Shown here piece by piece: positions 46,435 through 54,815 of a stretch of DNA of 64,000 nt. The stretch spans positions 113,105-177,104 of the forward strand of contig CAZVZG010000006.1 in assembly GCA_964630785.1 (NCBI GenBank). The letters are read 5' to 3'. The stretch comes from JADLCX01 sp964630785. Lineage in GTDB: Bacteria; Planctomycetota; Phycisphaerae; Phycisphaerales; UBA1924. A model generated the notes under the pieces. That model was not told the origin of the DNA. It saw only the letters and a program-made list of their open reading frames with translations, and ran no database searches. The translations under genes were made by a program, and so were the position numbers. Every line of letters starts with the position of its first letter. Positions within the stretch are counted from its first letter, which is position 1.

Positions 46435-47577
46435 TCACGGCTGCCCCTCCCCGGCGGGCTTGGTCCCATCGGCCGGACCAGCAGAACTTCCATTTCCGGG
46501 TGCCGGCGCTTCGACCGCCTCCGGGGGCCGTGATTCGTCGGAGGGGGCGGACGGGGGCACCAACTTCCATCCATGCGCTTCGAGGATCGAGACAGCTTCC
46601 CTCGCCGCGGCCGTCTGCGGGTGGGCCGCAACCAGCCGTTGAAGAACGTACCTGGCGCTGGGGGTGTCGCCGCGCTTGAGGTACCACCGGGCTGACTCCA
46701 TCATGCTCAGGCCGGCCGATTCATCCAGCCGCACCAGCAGCGCGTCGTCGAGGCCCGCCTGGCGGGCCTGCGCCGGGTACAGACCGGCGAACCGCTTCAC
46801 GAGGATCTGCGCGTCCAGCAGTTTCGACCCGTCGTACCGCGGGCCCTTGTACTGCGCGATCGTCGAATACACCCGGCGCTGCATGGCCTTCATCGCGTAC
46901 TGGCTGTTGCGGTAGTTCTCAAGGAACAACTGGTACGCCTCGGACGCGAGGCTCAGGTCGTGGTTCTCGTAGTAGTAATCGGCCAGCTCGATCCCCGCCC
47001 GCTCGGCCAGGCGGCTGCCTGGCAGTCGCTCCTGCACGCGGATGAGCAGTTCCTCGCCAACGTCGGTCGCGTCGAGGATGCGCACGCCCATGAAACGCCG
47101 CTTCATGCCCCCGACGTAGCGCACACCGATGTCCAGCTCGCGCTCGACAGCGGTGACGAACGTGTCGGTACCGGGGTACTCCTTGATGATCCGCTCGTAG
47201 TCGTAGAGCGCGTTGTACTCGTCCCCCATCGCCGTCTGGGCGTCGCCGCGCACCAGCAGCGCCTCGGCGAAGTACTCCCGCCCCGCTCCCGACCCGTCGT
47301 CGGCGGTGTCCAACGTCAGGTCTGTCCGTCGATCGTGGGCCTTGATCCAGTTGTCGATCGTCGCGAACGCCGCGGCGGGCCGGTCGTCGGCCAGGTCCTG
47401 CCGCGCCCGATCCACCGTCCAAGCGGTCGTGCCCTCGACGGCCCGGTGCGTGGTCTGCCACTCGCCGTTCTCGTCGAGTTTCATCTCTTCGGACTGCCCG
47501 CGCGCCAGCGACGACGCTGACAGGAACGTCGCGGTAGCCGCCAGCAACAACCGGACTCGATGGAACATTCGGAGCAT
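46435..47577 (-). CDS. bamD: BamD-like outer-membrane assembly factor with TPRs
   Basis: The 380-residue protein has a signal peptide (residues 1-28, A-R-G-Q) and tetratricopeptide-like helices, such as Y-N-A-L-Y-D-Y-E-R-I-I-K-E-Y-P-G-T and L-S-L-A-S-E-A-Y-Q-L-F-L-E-N-Y-R-N-S-Q. This matches BamD, part of the barrel-assembly complex. No lipobox cysteine is seen, unlike classical BamD. The last 45 residues are Pro/Ala-rich. Linked to lptE by a 2-base gap. The symbol is tentative. Confidence 0.7.
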   Translation of the reverse strand: MLRMFHRVRLLLAATATFLSASSLARGQSEEMKLDENGEWQTTHRAVEGTTAWTVDRARQDLADDRPAAAFATIDNWIKAHDRRTDLTLDTADDGSGAGREYFAEALLVRGDAQTAMGDEYNALYDYERIIKEYPGTDTFVTAVERELDIGVRYVGGMKRRFMGVRILDATDVGEELLIRVQERLPGSRLAERAGIELADYYYENHDLSLASEAYQLFLENYRNSQYAMKAMQRRVYSTIAQYKGPRYDGSKLLDAQILVKRFAGLYPAQARQAGLDDALLVRLDESAGLSMMESARWYLKRGDTPSARYVLQRLVAAHPQTAAAREAVSILEAHGWKLVPPSAPSDESRPPEAVEAPAPGNGSSAGPADGTKPAGEGQP

Positions 47578-47784
47578 GGGTGCGGGAGGATACCGCGCCC
47601 GCGCCCGGGGCGTCGGCCTTTTATTTGTGCGCGTCGGGCTCGGCCCGGTCGATCAGCCCGCGGGCATCGTTCCGTGCCCTTTGCGGGCGCCCCGCACGCG
47701 CGCCGACGCGATTTCGGCGGTGGCTCGATCCGGCCCATGCGGGTACGCTGTGCACCGAACCCGCTCCGTTCATCGGTGTTGGGC

Positions 47785-47943
47785 AACTCGACGGGTGTAG
47801 TCCAAGTTTCTGGCGGCGGAGACTTACGGTCTGGGTACCCCGCCTCTCCGAGGCGGGCGGCGCGCCTTGGATGCCCCGTGATCCGGCCGCGTCGGAGACG
47901 CGGGGTACCCGCCGCCAGAAACTTGGACTACACCCAACTCGAC
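47785..47943. mobile_element. MITE-like element with 27-bp perfect inverted repeats and 8-bp target duplication
   Basis: The element is 47793-47935 (143 bp). Left (47793-47819) and right (47909-47935) ends are exact reverse complements over 27 bases, starting GGGTGTAGTCC. AACTCGAC occurs directly on both sides (47785-47792 and 47936-47943), the signature of an 8-bp target-site duplication. Inside are two hairpin-like GGGTACCCCGC-(C/G)TCTCCGA-GCGG sequences. It encodes nothing and is short, so it needs a transposase in trans. It lies in the 399-base gap between bamD and the hydrolase gene. Confidence 0.85.
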
Positions 47944-47976
47944 AACTCACCGCGGCTCTCCCCAACCCCGCCCCGC

Positions 47977-48918
47977 ATGGACATCATCGGCCTCGCCCTG
48001 CTCTTGCTCATCGGTCTGGCCGTCGGCTGGGCGCTGCTGGTCGTGCACTCGGCGTGGTTGCTCACCCACCCACCTCGCCGGAGTTACGCGTGGGCCGTGG
48101 CCCGTTCGCTGCCGGGCGATCCATCAGAGCTTCAACTCCCCGGTGGTGCCGGAGGGGCGGACAGGCCGGTGGAGTTTGACGCGTGGACCTTTCGCTCCCG
48201 CTCGCTCGACTTGCCCGTGTGGTCGGTAACGGGACTCGATCCAGGCGGGCCGATCGTCGTCCTCACCCACGGATGGGGCGACTCCCGGGTGACCATGCTC
48301 GGAAGCGGGCGCGCGGCCGCACTACTTCCGCTCGTCTCTCAACTGATCTTGTGGGACCTGCCCGGGCATGGCGACGCGGGGGGCGTGTGCACGCTGGGTG
48401 CGTGCGAGCCCGACGATCTGGGCACACTCATTGAACATTTGGAACCGATGGACAGCCGCCCGCTCATCCTGTACGGCTTTTCACAGGGCGCGTTTATTTC
48501 GCTGCGGGCCGCGGGCGCGAACCCGCGGGTGGCCGGATTGATCGCCGAGGCTCCGTACGTCGCGCCGTGGACTCCGGCACGAAACGTGCTCCGTCTGCGG
48601 GGGCTGCCGTACCGCACGAATCTGCCACCGGCGTTCCTGCTGCTCGGCATGGCGTTCGGACACGGGTTGGGCTGGTGGCCCCGGGCGGCGCCGTCGAATC
48701 GCTGGTTGCCGTCGGAGCTGCGGATGCCGACGTTGATCCTTCACGGCCAACTCGACGCGATCGCGCCGATAGAGGACGGACGCAAGCTCGCGGCCCATTT
48801 GCCTCACGCTTCGCTTGTGGAGGTCCCCGAGGGCCGGCACACGACGCTCTTCACGCAGCCGGGGCAGCGCGATGCGTGCGTGTCGGCGATCAAGCGGTTG
48901 CTCGAGTCACTCCGCTGA
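47977..48918 (+). CDS. Alpha/beta hydrolase with an N-terminal membrane helix
   Basis: The ATG at 47977 gives 313 residues. An N-terminal transmembrane segment (M-D-I-I-G-L-A-L-L-L-L) precedes an alpha/beta hydrolase with nucleophile elbow G-F-S-Q-G (about residue 168), acid D in H-G-Q-L-D-A-I-A-P (about 257) and H in E-G-R-H-T-T-L (about 286). The oxyanion loop is H-G-W-G-D. Substrate unknown. Its stop overlaps the next convergent gene by 12 bases. Confidence 0.85.
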   Translation: MDIIGLALLLLIGLAVGWALLVVHSAWLLTHPPRRSYAWAVARSLPGDPSELQLPGGAGGADRPVEFDAWTFRSRSLDLPVWSVTGLDPGGPIVVLTHGWGDSRVTMLGSGRAAALLPLVSQLILWDLPGHGDAGGVCTLGACEPDDLGTLIEHLEPMDSRPLILYGFSQGAFISLRAAGANPRVAGLIAEAPYVAPWTPARNVLRLRGLPYRTNLPPAFLLLGMAFGHGLGWWPRAAPSNRWLPSELRMPTLILHGQLDAIAPIEDGRKLAAHLPHASLVEVPEGRHTTLFTQPGQRDACVSAIKRLLESLR

Positions 48919-49533
48919 GGCTGCGGGAGCGTCGTCGATTGCACCCGTCTCAAACGCACCGATCAGCAGGTGTACCGCGGCGGCGAGCAACCCAAGCAGT
49001 GTGACCGCGGCGACGAAGCCCACGAACGCACTGGGCATCGTGCCCAGGGCCGCGAGCTGACCGCTGAACTCCCACAACGCCCAGGTGATGGCCGCGAAGG
49101 CCAGCGCACAGCCCAGGCCGAACCAGAGCCTGCGAAAGCTCAGTTGCGGCCGTCGGACGAGCACGATCCATCCCGCCGTCGCGGCGATGATCGCGCTGAG
49201 GGCCACACGCGCAAGGAGCAAGCGCAGGAACCATCCCGGCCCCAGGCCGATGTTCCCCCGGCCCGCCAGAAAGCCCAGAAGCGAACCCGCGGCGATCGTC
49301 CCCGCGACGCAGAGCAAGGCCAGGGCGGGACCATCGCGGAACCGCCCGAGGCCCACGAGCACGCCAAAGACCGACGCGCACGCGATGACGGCCTCGAAGC
49401 CGAGCATGAACCAGACCGGGGGTGAGTTGAGGGCCGCGGCGATCACCCCCGCCAGCGCGCTCAGCAGCACCACCAACGACGCGCAACTCGCAATGGGTCT
49501 TGCGCCCCGGGGCATGGGGGGAACCACCGTCAT
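48907..49533 (-). CDS. Polytopic membrane protein, 208 aa
   Basis: About five or six hydrophobic helices lie from A-S-L-V-V-L-L-S-A-L-A-G-V to the end, with short loops and no known motif. The ATG at 49533 follows GGAG; an earlier ATG adds six residues. Function unknown. Confidence 0.65.
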   Translation of the reverse strand: MTVVPPMPRGARPIASCASLVVLLSALAGVIAAALNSPPVWFMLGFEAVIACASVFGVLVGLGRFRDGPALALLCVAGTIAAGSLLGFLAGRGNIGLGPGWFLRLLLARVALSAIIAATAGWIVLVRRPQLSFRRLWFGLGCALAFAAITWALWEFSGQLAALGTMPSAFVGFVAAVTLLGLLAAAVHLLIGAFETGAIDDAPAASAE

Positions 49534-49823
49534 GGCCGCTCCGTTGGACATCCGCGAGGCACCCTTTCATCCACGACCCGATCACGCCGGCAGGCAACCA
49601 CCCACAACGCGGCACTCCCTCAGCACCAAGCTTCGCCGGTCGTTCTCGGACCGGCAAGTATCGGCGCCCGGCCGCTACTTCTGTACCCGAACGACCCGGC
49701 CGGGCTGCTCGGACCCCCGAAATCGGGCGTTCGACATGAGCCACCGGGTCACCCCAAACCCCGACCCCGCAACGGCCGATGCACTCACCCGGATCTACGG
49801 ACCCGGTCGGTACGGCGGATGTC
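49534..49823. other. Intergenic stretch upstream of the flagellar unit
   Basis: With the promoter and leader that follow, the gap is 385 bases. No supported gene; the open frame here has mixed third bases. GCCGGTC (near 49638) and GACCGGC form a hairpin, meaning unknown. Confidence 0.5.
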
Positions 49824-49850
49824 CAGACCGGGCTTCGTTCGGGCCGATGA
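49824..49850 (+). promoter_or_regulatory. Sigma-28 (FliA)-like promoter for the fliD unit
   Basis: CAGA (49824-49827), 15 bases, then GCCGATGA (49843-49850) matches TAAA-N15-GCCGATAA in 7 of 8 -10 positions and the exact spacer. Flagellar fliD operons are commonly sigma-28-controlled. The leader would be about 60 bases to the 49919 gene. Confidence 0.5.
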
Positions 49851-49918
49851 ACCCGATGGTTCACAGTCCGTTCAGCCCCCTTCAGCGATCTTCGCCGGTC
49901 ACCAGAAGGAACGCAAGC

Positions 49919-50131
49919 ATGGCCCAAGCTTCTCCATCCCGACCCGCGGACGCGACGCCCGATCCGCGTGCGGCCGCGCGCGCGATGTTCGGGCGCGTGC
50001 TCGGGATGTGGGCCGGCGATTTGCTGAGCCTGCGCCGGCGCGGGCTGGATCGGCCGACGTTCCGTCGCGGGGCGTGGTCCACCGCGGGATTGTTGGGTCC
50101 CGGGTCCAAGTCGCCGGCGGAGGCCGCCTGA
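49919..50131 (+). CDS. Small orphan protein upstream of fliD, 70 aa
   Basis: ATG at 49919 with AGAAGGAA before it. The protein is Arg/Ala-rich and amphipathic (G-R-V-L-G-M-W-A-G-D-L-L-S-L-R-R-R-G) and has third-base composition of real genes. It ends 25 bases before fliD; its stop sits in the hairpin GCCGCC-TGA-GGCGGC. No family recognised. A role in filament assembly is only suggested by position. Confidence 0.55.
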   Translation: MAQASPSRPADATPDPRAAARAMFGRVLGMWAGDLLSLRRRGLDRPTFRRGAWSTAGLLGPGSKSPAEAA

Positions 50132-50156
50132 GGCGGCGTGAGATTGGAGGCTCGTC

Positions 50157-52982
50157 ATGGGTGGAGTTACGTCCAGCACCGGCTTGGTCAGCGGCATCGA
50201 TTACCAGAGCCTCATCAACCAACTTCTGGCGCTGGAGGCGCAACCCAAGGCGCTCGCGCAACAGCGGATCGTGTCGCTTCAAGGGGATCAGGCCGCGTTT
50301 CTCGACCTCAAGGGCCGGCTGAACTCGCTGAAGACCGCGGCCGCGGCGTTCCGGGCCAACAACATTTTCGCCTCCTCGGCGGTGAGCAGTTCTGATGAGA
50401 GTGTCCTGACCGCCTCGGCCTCCACGGGCGCGCCGGTCGGCGGCTTTTCGTTCCTGGTCGATCGCGTGGTGGGAACACAGCAGGTGCTCTCCCGCGGCTT
50501 TGCCGACCGCAATGGTTCTTCGATTGGGGCCACTTCGCTGACGGTCGAGTCCTCGCGTGCGAGGCTCGATTCCGACACGGCGCTGTCCGCGCTCAACGGA
50601 GGAAGCGGGGCCCAGCGCGGGAAGATCGTCGTCACCGATCACAGCGGCGCCCGCGGCACGATCGACCTTTCGCGGGTTGCCACGGTCGGCGAACTGGTGG
50701 ATGCGATCAACTCAGCGGACTCCGTCCGGGTCCGGGCACGCGTGGACGGCGACAAGCTCGTCATCGAGGACGAGACGGGTGTCGGCGGCACGCTCACGAT
50801 CGCAAACGCCGACGGCTACAACACGGCCACGAGCCTCGGGATCGAAGGGTCGGCGGCCAACAGCCCGCTCACGGGACAGCGGATCTACTACATCGGCGAC
50901 GCCACCAACATCCAGAGTTTCAACGACGGCAACGGCATCCGGGTGAACACCGCCGCGGGCGCCGGTGTCACAGCCGATTTCACGATCAAGACCCGCGACG
51001 GCGCGGCGTACTCAATCGACATCGGCGAGATGTACGACATGGTGGACGGCAAGCTGACCAAGACCAAGGCCGCCGTCGCCGACGTCGCCGGGCTGCGGGC
51101 CCGCATCGAGGAGCAGACCGACGGGTATGTCACGCTCGCGACCACCGCCGACGGTCGCGGCCTGCGCCTGGTGGACTCGACCGTGGGCACGGACCCGACC
51201 CAGGTGGTGGACATCAAGGGCGCGGCCGCGGACCTCGGGCTCGTCGGTTCGAGCACGAACGGCACGCTCGACGGCAGCGCGGTGATTGCCGGCCTCAACT
51301 CGACGCTGGTGAGCAACCTCAGCGGCGGCAGCGGTCTGGCGGACGGTACGTTCTCGATCACGACCCGCGACGGGGCGGTCCACAACTTTTCGGTCGCCAC
51401 CGGCGGCTCGCTGAGCGACATCCTGTCGCAGATCGAATCGGGCACCGGCGGTGCCGTCACCGCCCGGGTCAGCGACGACGGTGTCGGCCTCACCCTGACG
51501 GACAACACGGCGGGCTCGGGCAACCTCATTGTCGGGGGCGCGGGGGCGACGGCCCTGGGCGTGGCCACAGCGCCGGGCGGTGTCGCGGCCGCGACGGTCG
51601 CGGGCTCGCGGCTCCAGCATCGGTACATCAGCGGATCGACCTCGCTGCTGTCGTTCAACAACGGCGCCGGCGTAGGCAGCGGGGTCATCGAGATCCGCGG
51701 GCCGCGCGGCACGACCACCCGCGTGGACATCGGCACCGACGCCCGGAACATCGCCGACGTGATCGCCGAGATCAACTCCCGCGGCATCGGCGTCACGGCC
51801 CGCATCAACGACCACGGCGACGGCATCATCATCGAGAAGTCGGCCGGCGAAACCGGGCTCAACAAGATCAAGGTCTCCGACGTGACCGGCACCGTCGGCA
51901 AGAGCCTCGGGATCATCGGCGAGGCGGCCAACACCACCGATCAGAACTTCGTCGACGGCTCCTTCGAGAAGACCGTCCAACTGACCGCGGCCGACACGCT
52001 CGACTCCGTCGTGACCAAGATCAACAACTCTCAGGCGAGCGTGAGTGCCTCGGTGATCCGCGACTCGGCGGGGTCGAGCCAGTACCGCCTGAAACTGACC
52101 GCCAAGCAGACGGGCGTGGCCGGAGCGTTCACGATCACCTCCACCGGCGCCGACCTGGGCCTGACCACCATCTCCAAGGCGCGAAACGCCCGCGTCTTCT
52201 TCGGCTCCGACGACCCCGCGACGGCCGTGCTCATCGAGAGCACGTCCAACACGATCGACGGGGTCGTTGAAGGGCTCACGCTCAATGCCAAGGCCGCGAG
52301 CAACACGCCGGTGACAGTCACCGTCAGCCGCGATACGGGCGCGATCAAGGACGCCGTCCGAAGTTTCATCGACGCGTTCAACGACGTTGCCGGGCGGGTC
52401 GACCAGCTCACCGCCTATGACCAGGAGACCGATCGCAAGGGCCCGCTGCTCGGCGACTCGACGGCCAACGAGCTGCGTGCCGCGCTCTACAACCAGCTCC
52501 TGCGCCCCGCCACGGGCCTCTCCGGCTCGTACAAGTACCTGAACCAGGTCGGGGTCAAGGTTGGTCAGGGTGGCGCGCTGGAACTCGATGAGGCCAAGCT
52601 CGACGCCGCGTTGGCGGCCGATCCGCAAGGCGTCGCCGACCTCTTCGCCGCGCGAACACAGAACACGCGCGACACCCAAACAACGGTCAGGCCGGGAATC
52701 ACCGTCAACAACACCGACCCGGACACGTTCAGCGCACTGGGCGTGGCCGAGCAGTTCGCCAACTTCGTGGACCGGTACGTCAACGGCGTCGACGGCGTGC
52801 TGACCCGGCGGTCCAACTCGCTCGACAGCGAGATCGCCAACCAGAACGACCGGATCGCGACCCTGGACGCCAAGCTGGCCCGCCGTCGAGACTACCTGAC
52901 CCAGCAGTTCGCCACGCTCGAGACCACGCTCGCGGGGCTCCAGCGTCAGCAGGCGGCCCTGAGCCAGATTCCCGCCCGCTGA
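50157..52982 (+). CDS. fliD: Flagellar filament capping protein FliD
   Basis: The ATG at 50157 (GGAGG upstream) gives 941 residues, about twice the length of E. coli FliD. The N-terminus has S-G-L-V-S-G-I-D-Y-Q-S-L-I-N-Q-L-type capping residues and the C-terminus has the coiled D-N-R-I-A-T-L-D-A-K-L helix. Between them are several flagellin-hook IN-like repeats with A-T-V-G-E-L-V-D-A-I-N, L-S-D-I-L-S-Q-I-E, N-I-A-D-V-I-A-E-I-N and L-D-S-V-V-T-K-I-N. FliD caps the growing filament. The repeats probably make extra domains in the cap. Confidence 0.9.
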   Translation: MGGVTSSTGLVSGIDYQSLINQLLALEAQPKALAQQRIVSLQGDQAAFLDLKGRLNSLKTAAAAFRANNIFASSAVSSSDESVLTASASTGAPVGGFSFLVDRVVGTQQVLSRGFADRNGSSIGATSLTVESSRARLDSDTALSALNGGSGAQRGKIVVTDHSGARGTIDLSRVATVGELVDAINSADSVRVRARVDGDKLVIEDETGVGGTLTIANADGYNTATSLGIEGSAANSPLTGQRIYYIGDATNIQSFNDGNGIRVNTAAGAGVTADFTIKTRDGAAYSIDIGEMYDMVDGKLTKTKAAVADVAGLRARIEEQTDGYVTLATTADGRGLRLVDSTVGTDPTQVVDIKGAAADLGLVGSSTNGTLDGSAVIAGLNSTLVSNLSGGSGLADGTFSITTRDGAVHNFSVATGGSLSDILSQIESGTGGAVTARVSDDGVGLTLTDNTAGSGNLIVGGAGATALGVATAPGGVAAATVAGSRLQHRYISGSTSLLSFNNGAGVGSGVIEIRGPRGTTTRVDIGTDARNIADVIAEINSRGIGVTARINDHGDGIIIEKSAGETGLNKIKVSDVTGTVGKSLGIIGEAANTTDQNFVDGSFEKTVQLTAADTLDSVVTKINNSQASVSASVIRDSAGSSQYRLKLTAKQTGVAGAFTITSTGADLGLTTISKARNARVFFGSDDPATAVLIESTSNTIDGVVEGLTLNAKAASNTPVTVTVSRDTGAIKDAVRSFIDAFNDVAGRVDQLTAYDQETDRKGPLLGDSTANELRAALYNQLLRPATGLSGSYKYLNQVGVKVGQGGALELDEAKLDAALAADPQGVADLFAARTQNTRDTQTTVRPGITVNNTDPDTFSALGVAEQFANFVDRYVNGVDGVLTRRSNSLDSEIANQNDRIATLDAKLARRRDYLTQQFATLETTLAGLQRQQAALSQIPAR

Positions 52983-53095
52983 CTTTCTCACCCCCGCTTT
53001 CGCCTGCTTCCTTCCCACCACCGGCCGCGGCCACTTTGCAAACAGCCGACCTTCACTCAAGCGACACACCCTGTCGGCCGATTTTCCCGGACGCC

Positions 53096-53602
53096 ATGAC
53101 CGCCGACTCGACCGTCAACGCGTACCTCCGCACCCAGGTGCTGACCGCCAGCCCGGAGCAGCTCCGGCTGATGCTGCTAGAGGGCGCCGTCCGGTTCCTC
53201 AGGCAGGCCCGAGAGGGGTTGGCCGCCAAGGACTACAACATCAGTTTCGACGGCTTTTCCAAAGGTCGGAACATCGTCATCGAGCTGATGAACTCGATGC
53301 GCCCCGACGTCGATCCGGCCCTGTGCAGCCGGGTGCACAGCCTCTACGTGTTCATCTATCAGACCATCGTCGAGGCCAGCCTCGAAAAGAACATCGAGAA
53401 GGCGGACAAGGCCATCGAGATGCTCGACTTCGAGCGGGAGACGTGGGAACTGGCGATCCGCAAACTCGCGGAGGAGCGGGGAGCGACCGGCCGCGCCGAT
53501 GCTCCGGCGGCCTCGGCTGCGAAGACGGCCGATCCGCTCGCTCGCGCGCAGACTCCGCCGACCAATGCCCCCGTGCGGCGAGCCCTCTCGATTCAGGGCT
53601 GA
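53096..53602 (+). CDS. fliS: Flagellar export chaperone FliS
   Basis: ATG at 53096 gives 168 residues starting M-T-A-D-S-T-V-N-A-Y-L-R-T-Q. The motif A-S-P-E-Q-L-R-L-M-L-L-E-G-A and the helical bundle through A-I-E-M-L-D-F match FliS, which binds flagellin. The last 45 residues are an Ala/Pro-rich tail. It follows fliD by 113 bases and shares its likely promoter. Confidence 0.92.
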   Translation: MTADSTVNAYLRTQVLTASPEQLRLMLLEGAVRFLRQAREGLAAKDYNISFDGFSKGRNIVIELMNSMRPDVDPALCSRVHSLYVFIYQTIVEASLEKNIEKADKAIEMLDFERETWELAIRKLAEERGATGRADAPAASAAKTADPLARAQTPPTNAPVRRALSIQG

Positions 53603-53627
53603 TGCGGGCCGCGCACGCGGGCTCGCT

Positions 53628-54782
53628 TCAGACCGCCACCGGCTCCGCCACAAGCTGGGCGGCCAGGTTCTCCAAGAGCAGGGTGAGATTCACGTTGCTG
53701 GCGAGGTGACCCTCCGCGGCCTGGATCGCGTCGATGGCCGCGAGCCGTCGGAGGATGACCGGATCGTCCGGGCCGCGCCCCTCACCGGCGGTTGCCCGAA
53801 GCCGGACCCGGAAGTGCTCGGCCAGGAACGCGAGCATTCGCCGCGCCCAGGCCTTGTTCGCCCCGTCCTTGCTCGCGTCCGGGTTGGCCTTGACATCGGC
53901 CTCGGCCCGCTCGGCGATGAGCTTGGCCATGGTGGACCCAAGCTCGGGCGGAAAGCCGCCCTTGTCCAGCGTCGCCAGCAGCGGCGCGAGCGCTTCGTGC
54001 CAGGTGAACAGGTCCGCATCGACGGCGAGCCTCGCGAGCCCAGGTGAGCCCGCGGCGAAGCCCCGCAGCCACGCGGCCCGCTTGGCGTCGAGATCGATCC
54101 CAGCCGATTCGATCCACTCGTCCATCTCGCGCTCGTCGAGCGGCACAAACCCCACGCGCTGGCAGCGGCTGCGGATGGTCGGGAGCAGGCGGTCCTCGCT
54201 GCTTGTCACCAGCATGATCACCGTGCCCGGGGGCGGCTCCTCCATGGTCTTGAGCAGGATGTTCTGCACGTCCGGCGTGATCATCTCCGCCTCGTCGACG
54301 ATGAACGCCTTGCCCATCAAGCTGGCACCCTGTAACACCCGCGTGCGCAGGGCCGGCTCGACCAGGAACTCGTCGAGCACCTCCTTGGCGATGGTTGTCT
54401 GCTTACCGTTGCGGACAGAGTCTTTGCGGCTGATGGCCGCGAGCTCCTTGACAATGACGTGAAGGTCCGGGTGGTTCCCGGTCCGGCACAGTTCCTGCAC
54501 CGGCGAGCCGGACTCGGGCGCGACCTGGCCGGTCAGCCCCGCGGCCGTGGTGGGGTCGAGCAGCGCGGCCGCGAACGCGTAGGCCGTGGTGAACTTGCCC
54601 ACGCCCGCCGGACCATGGAATATCCAGGCGTGGTGGGCACGCCCGGACTTGAGCGCGGCCGCGAGCACGCGCTTGGCCCCGGTCTGACCGACAACCTGAT
54701 CGATCAACGTGATCGGGTGGGCGGGACCGGCGGTCGGCGCCGTGATGGACTCAACGGACGGCTTGGCGGCTCGCTTGGCCAT
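53628..54782 (-). CDS. holB: DNA polymerase III subunit delta'
   Basis: The ATG at 54782 gives 384 residues. It has Walker A G-P-A-G-V-G-K, Walker B A-F-I-V-D-E-A-E-M-I and the sensor T-S-S-E-D-R-L-L-P-T-I-R-S-R-C-Q-R. It belongs to the clamp loader AAA family and lacks the zinc cysteines of many DnaX proteins, so delta' is favoured. It converges with fliS by 25 bases and follows sthA by 24+ bases on the same strand. Confidence 0.85.
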   Translation of the reverse strand: MAKRAAKPSVESITAPTAGPAHPITLIDQVVGQTGAKRVLAAALKSGRAHHAWIFHGPAGVGKFTTAYAFAAALLDPTTAAGLTGQVAPESGSPVQELCRTGNHPDLHVIVKELAAISRKDSVRNGKQTTIAKEVLDEFLVEPALRTRVLQGASLMGKAFIVDEAEMITPDVQNILLKTMEEPPPGTVIMLVTSSEDRLLPTIRSRCQRVGFVPLDEREMDEWIESAGIDLDAKRAAWLRGFAAGSPGLARLAVDADLFTWHEALAPLLATLDKGGFPPELGSTMAKLIAERAEADVKANPDASKDGANKAWARRMLAFLAEHFRVRLRATAGEGRGPDDPVILRRLAAIDAIQAAEGHLASNVNLTLLLENLAAQLVAEPVAV

Positions 54783-54815
54783 GGCGGGCAACCGTATGCC
54801 GCTCGGGCGCCGGGC

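Noticed and set aside
49736..49918. Upstream extension of the 70-residue gene in frame
   Set aside because: The third codon positions become mixed and the promoter lies inside it; the Shine-Dalgarno-like site precedes 49919.
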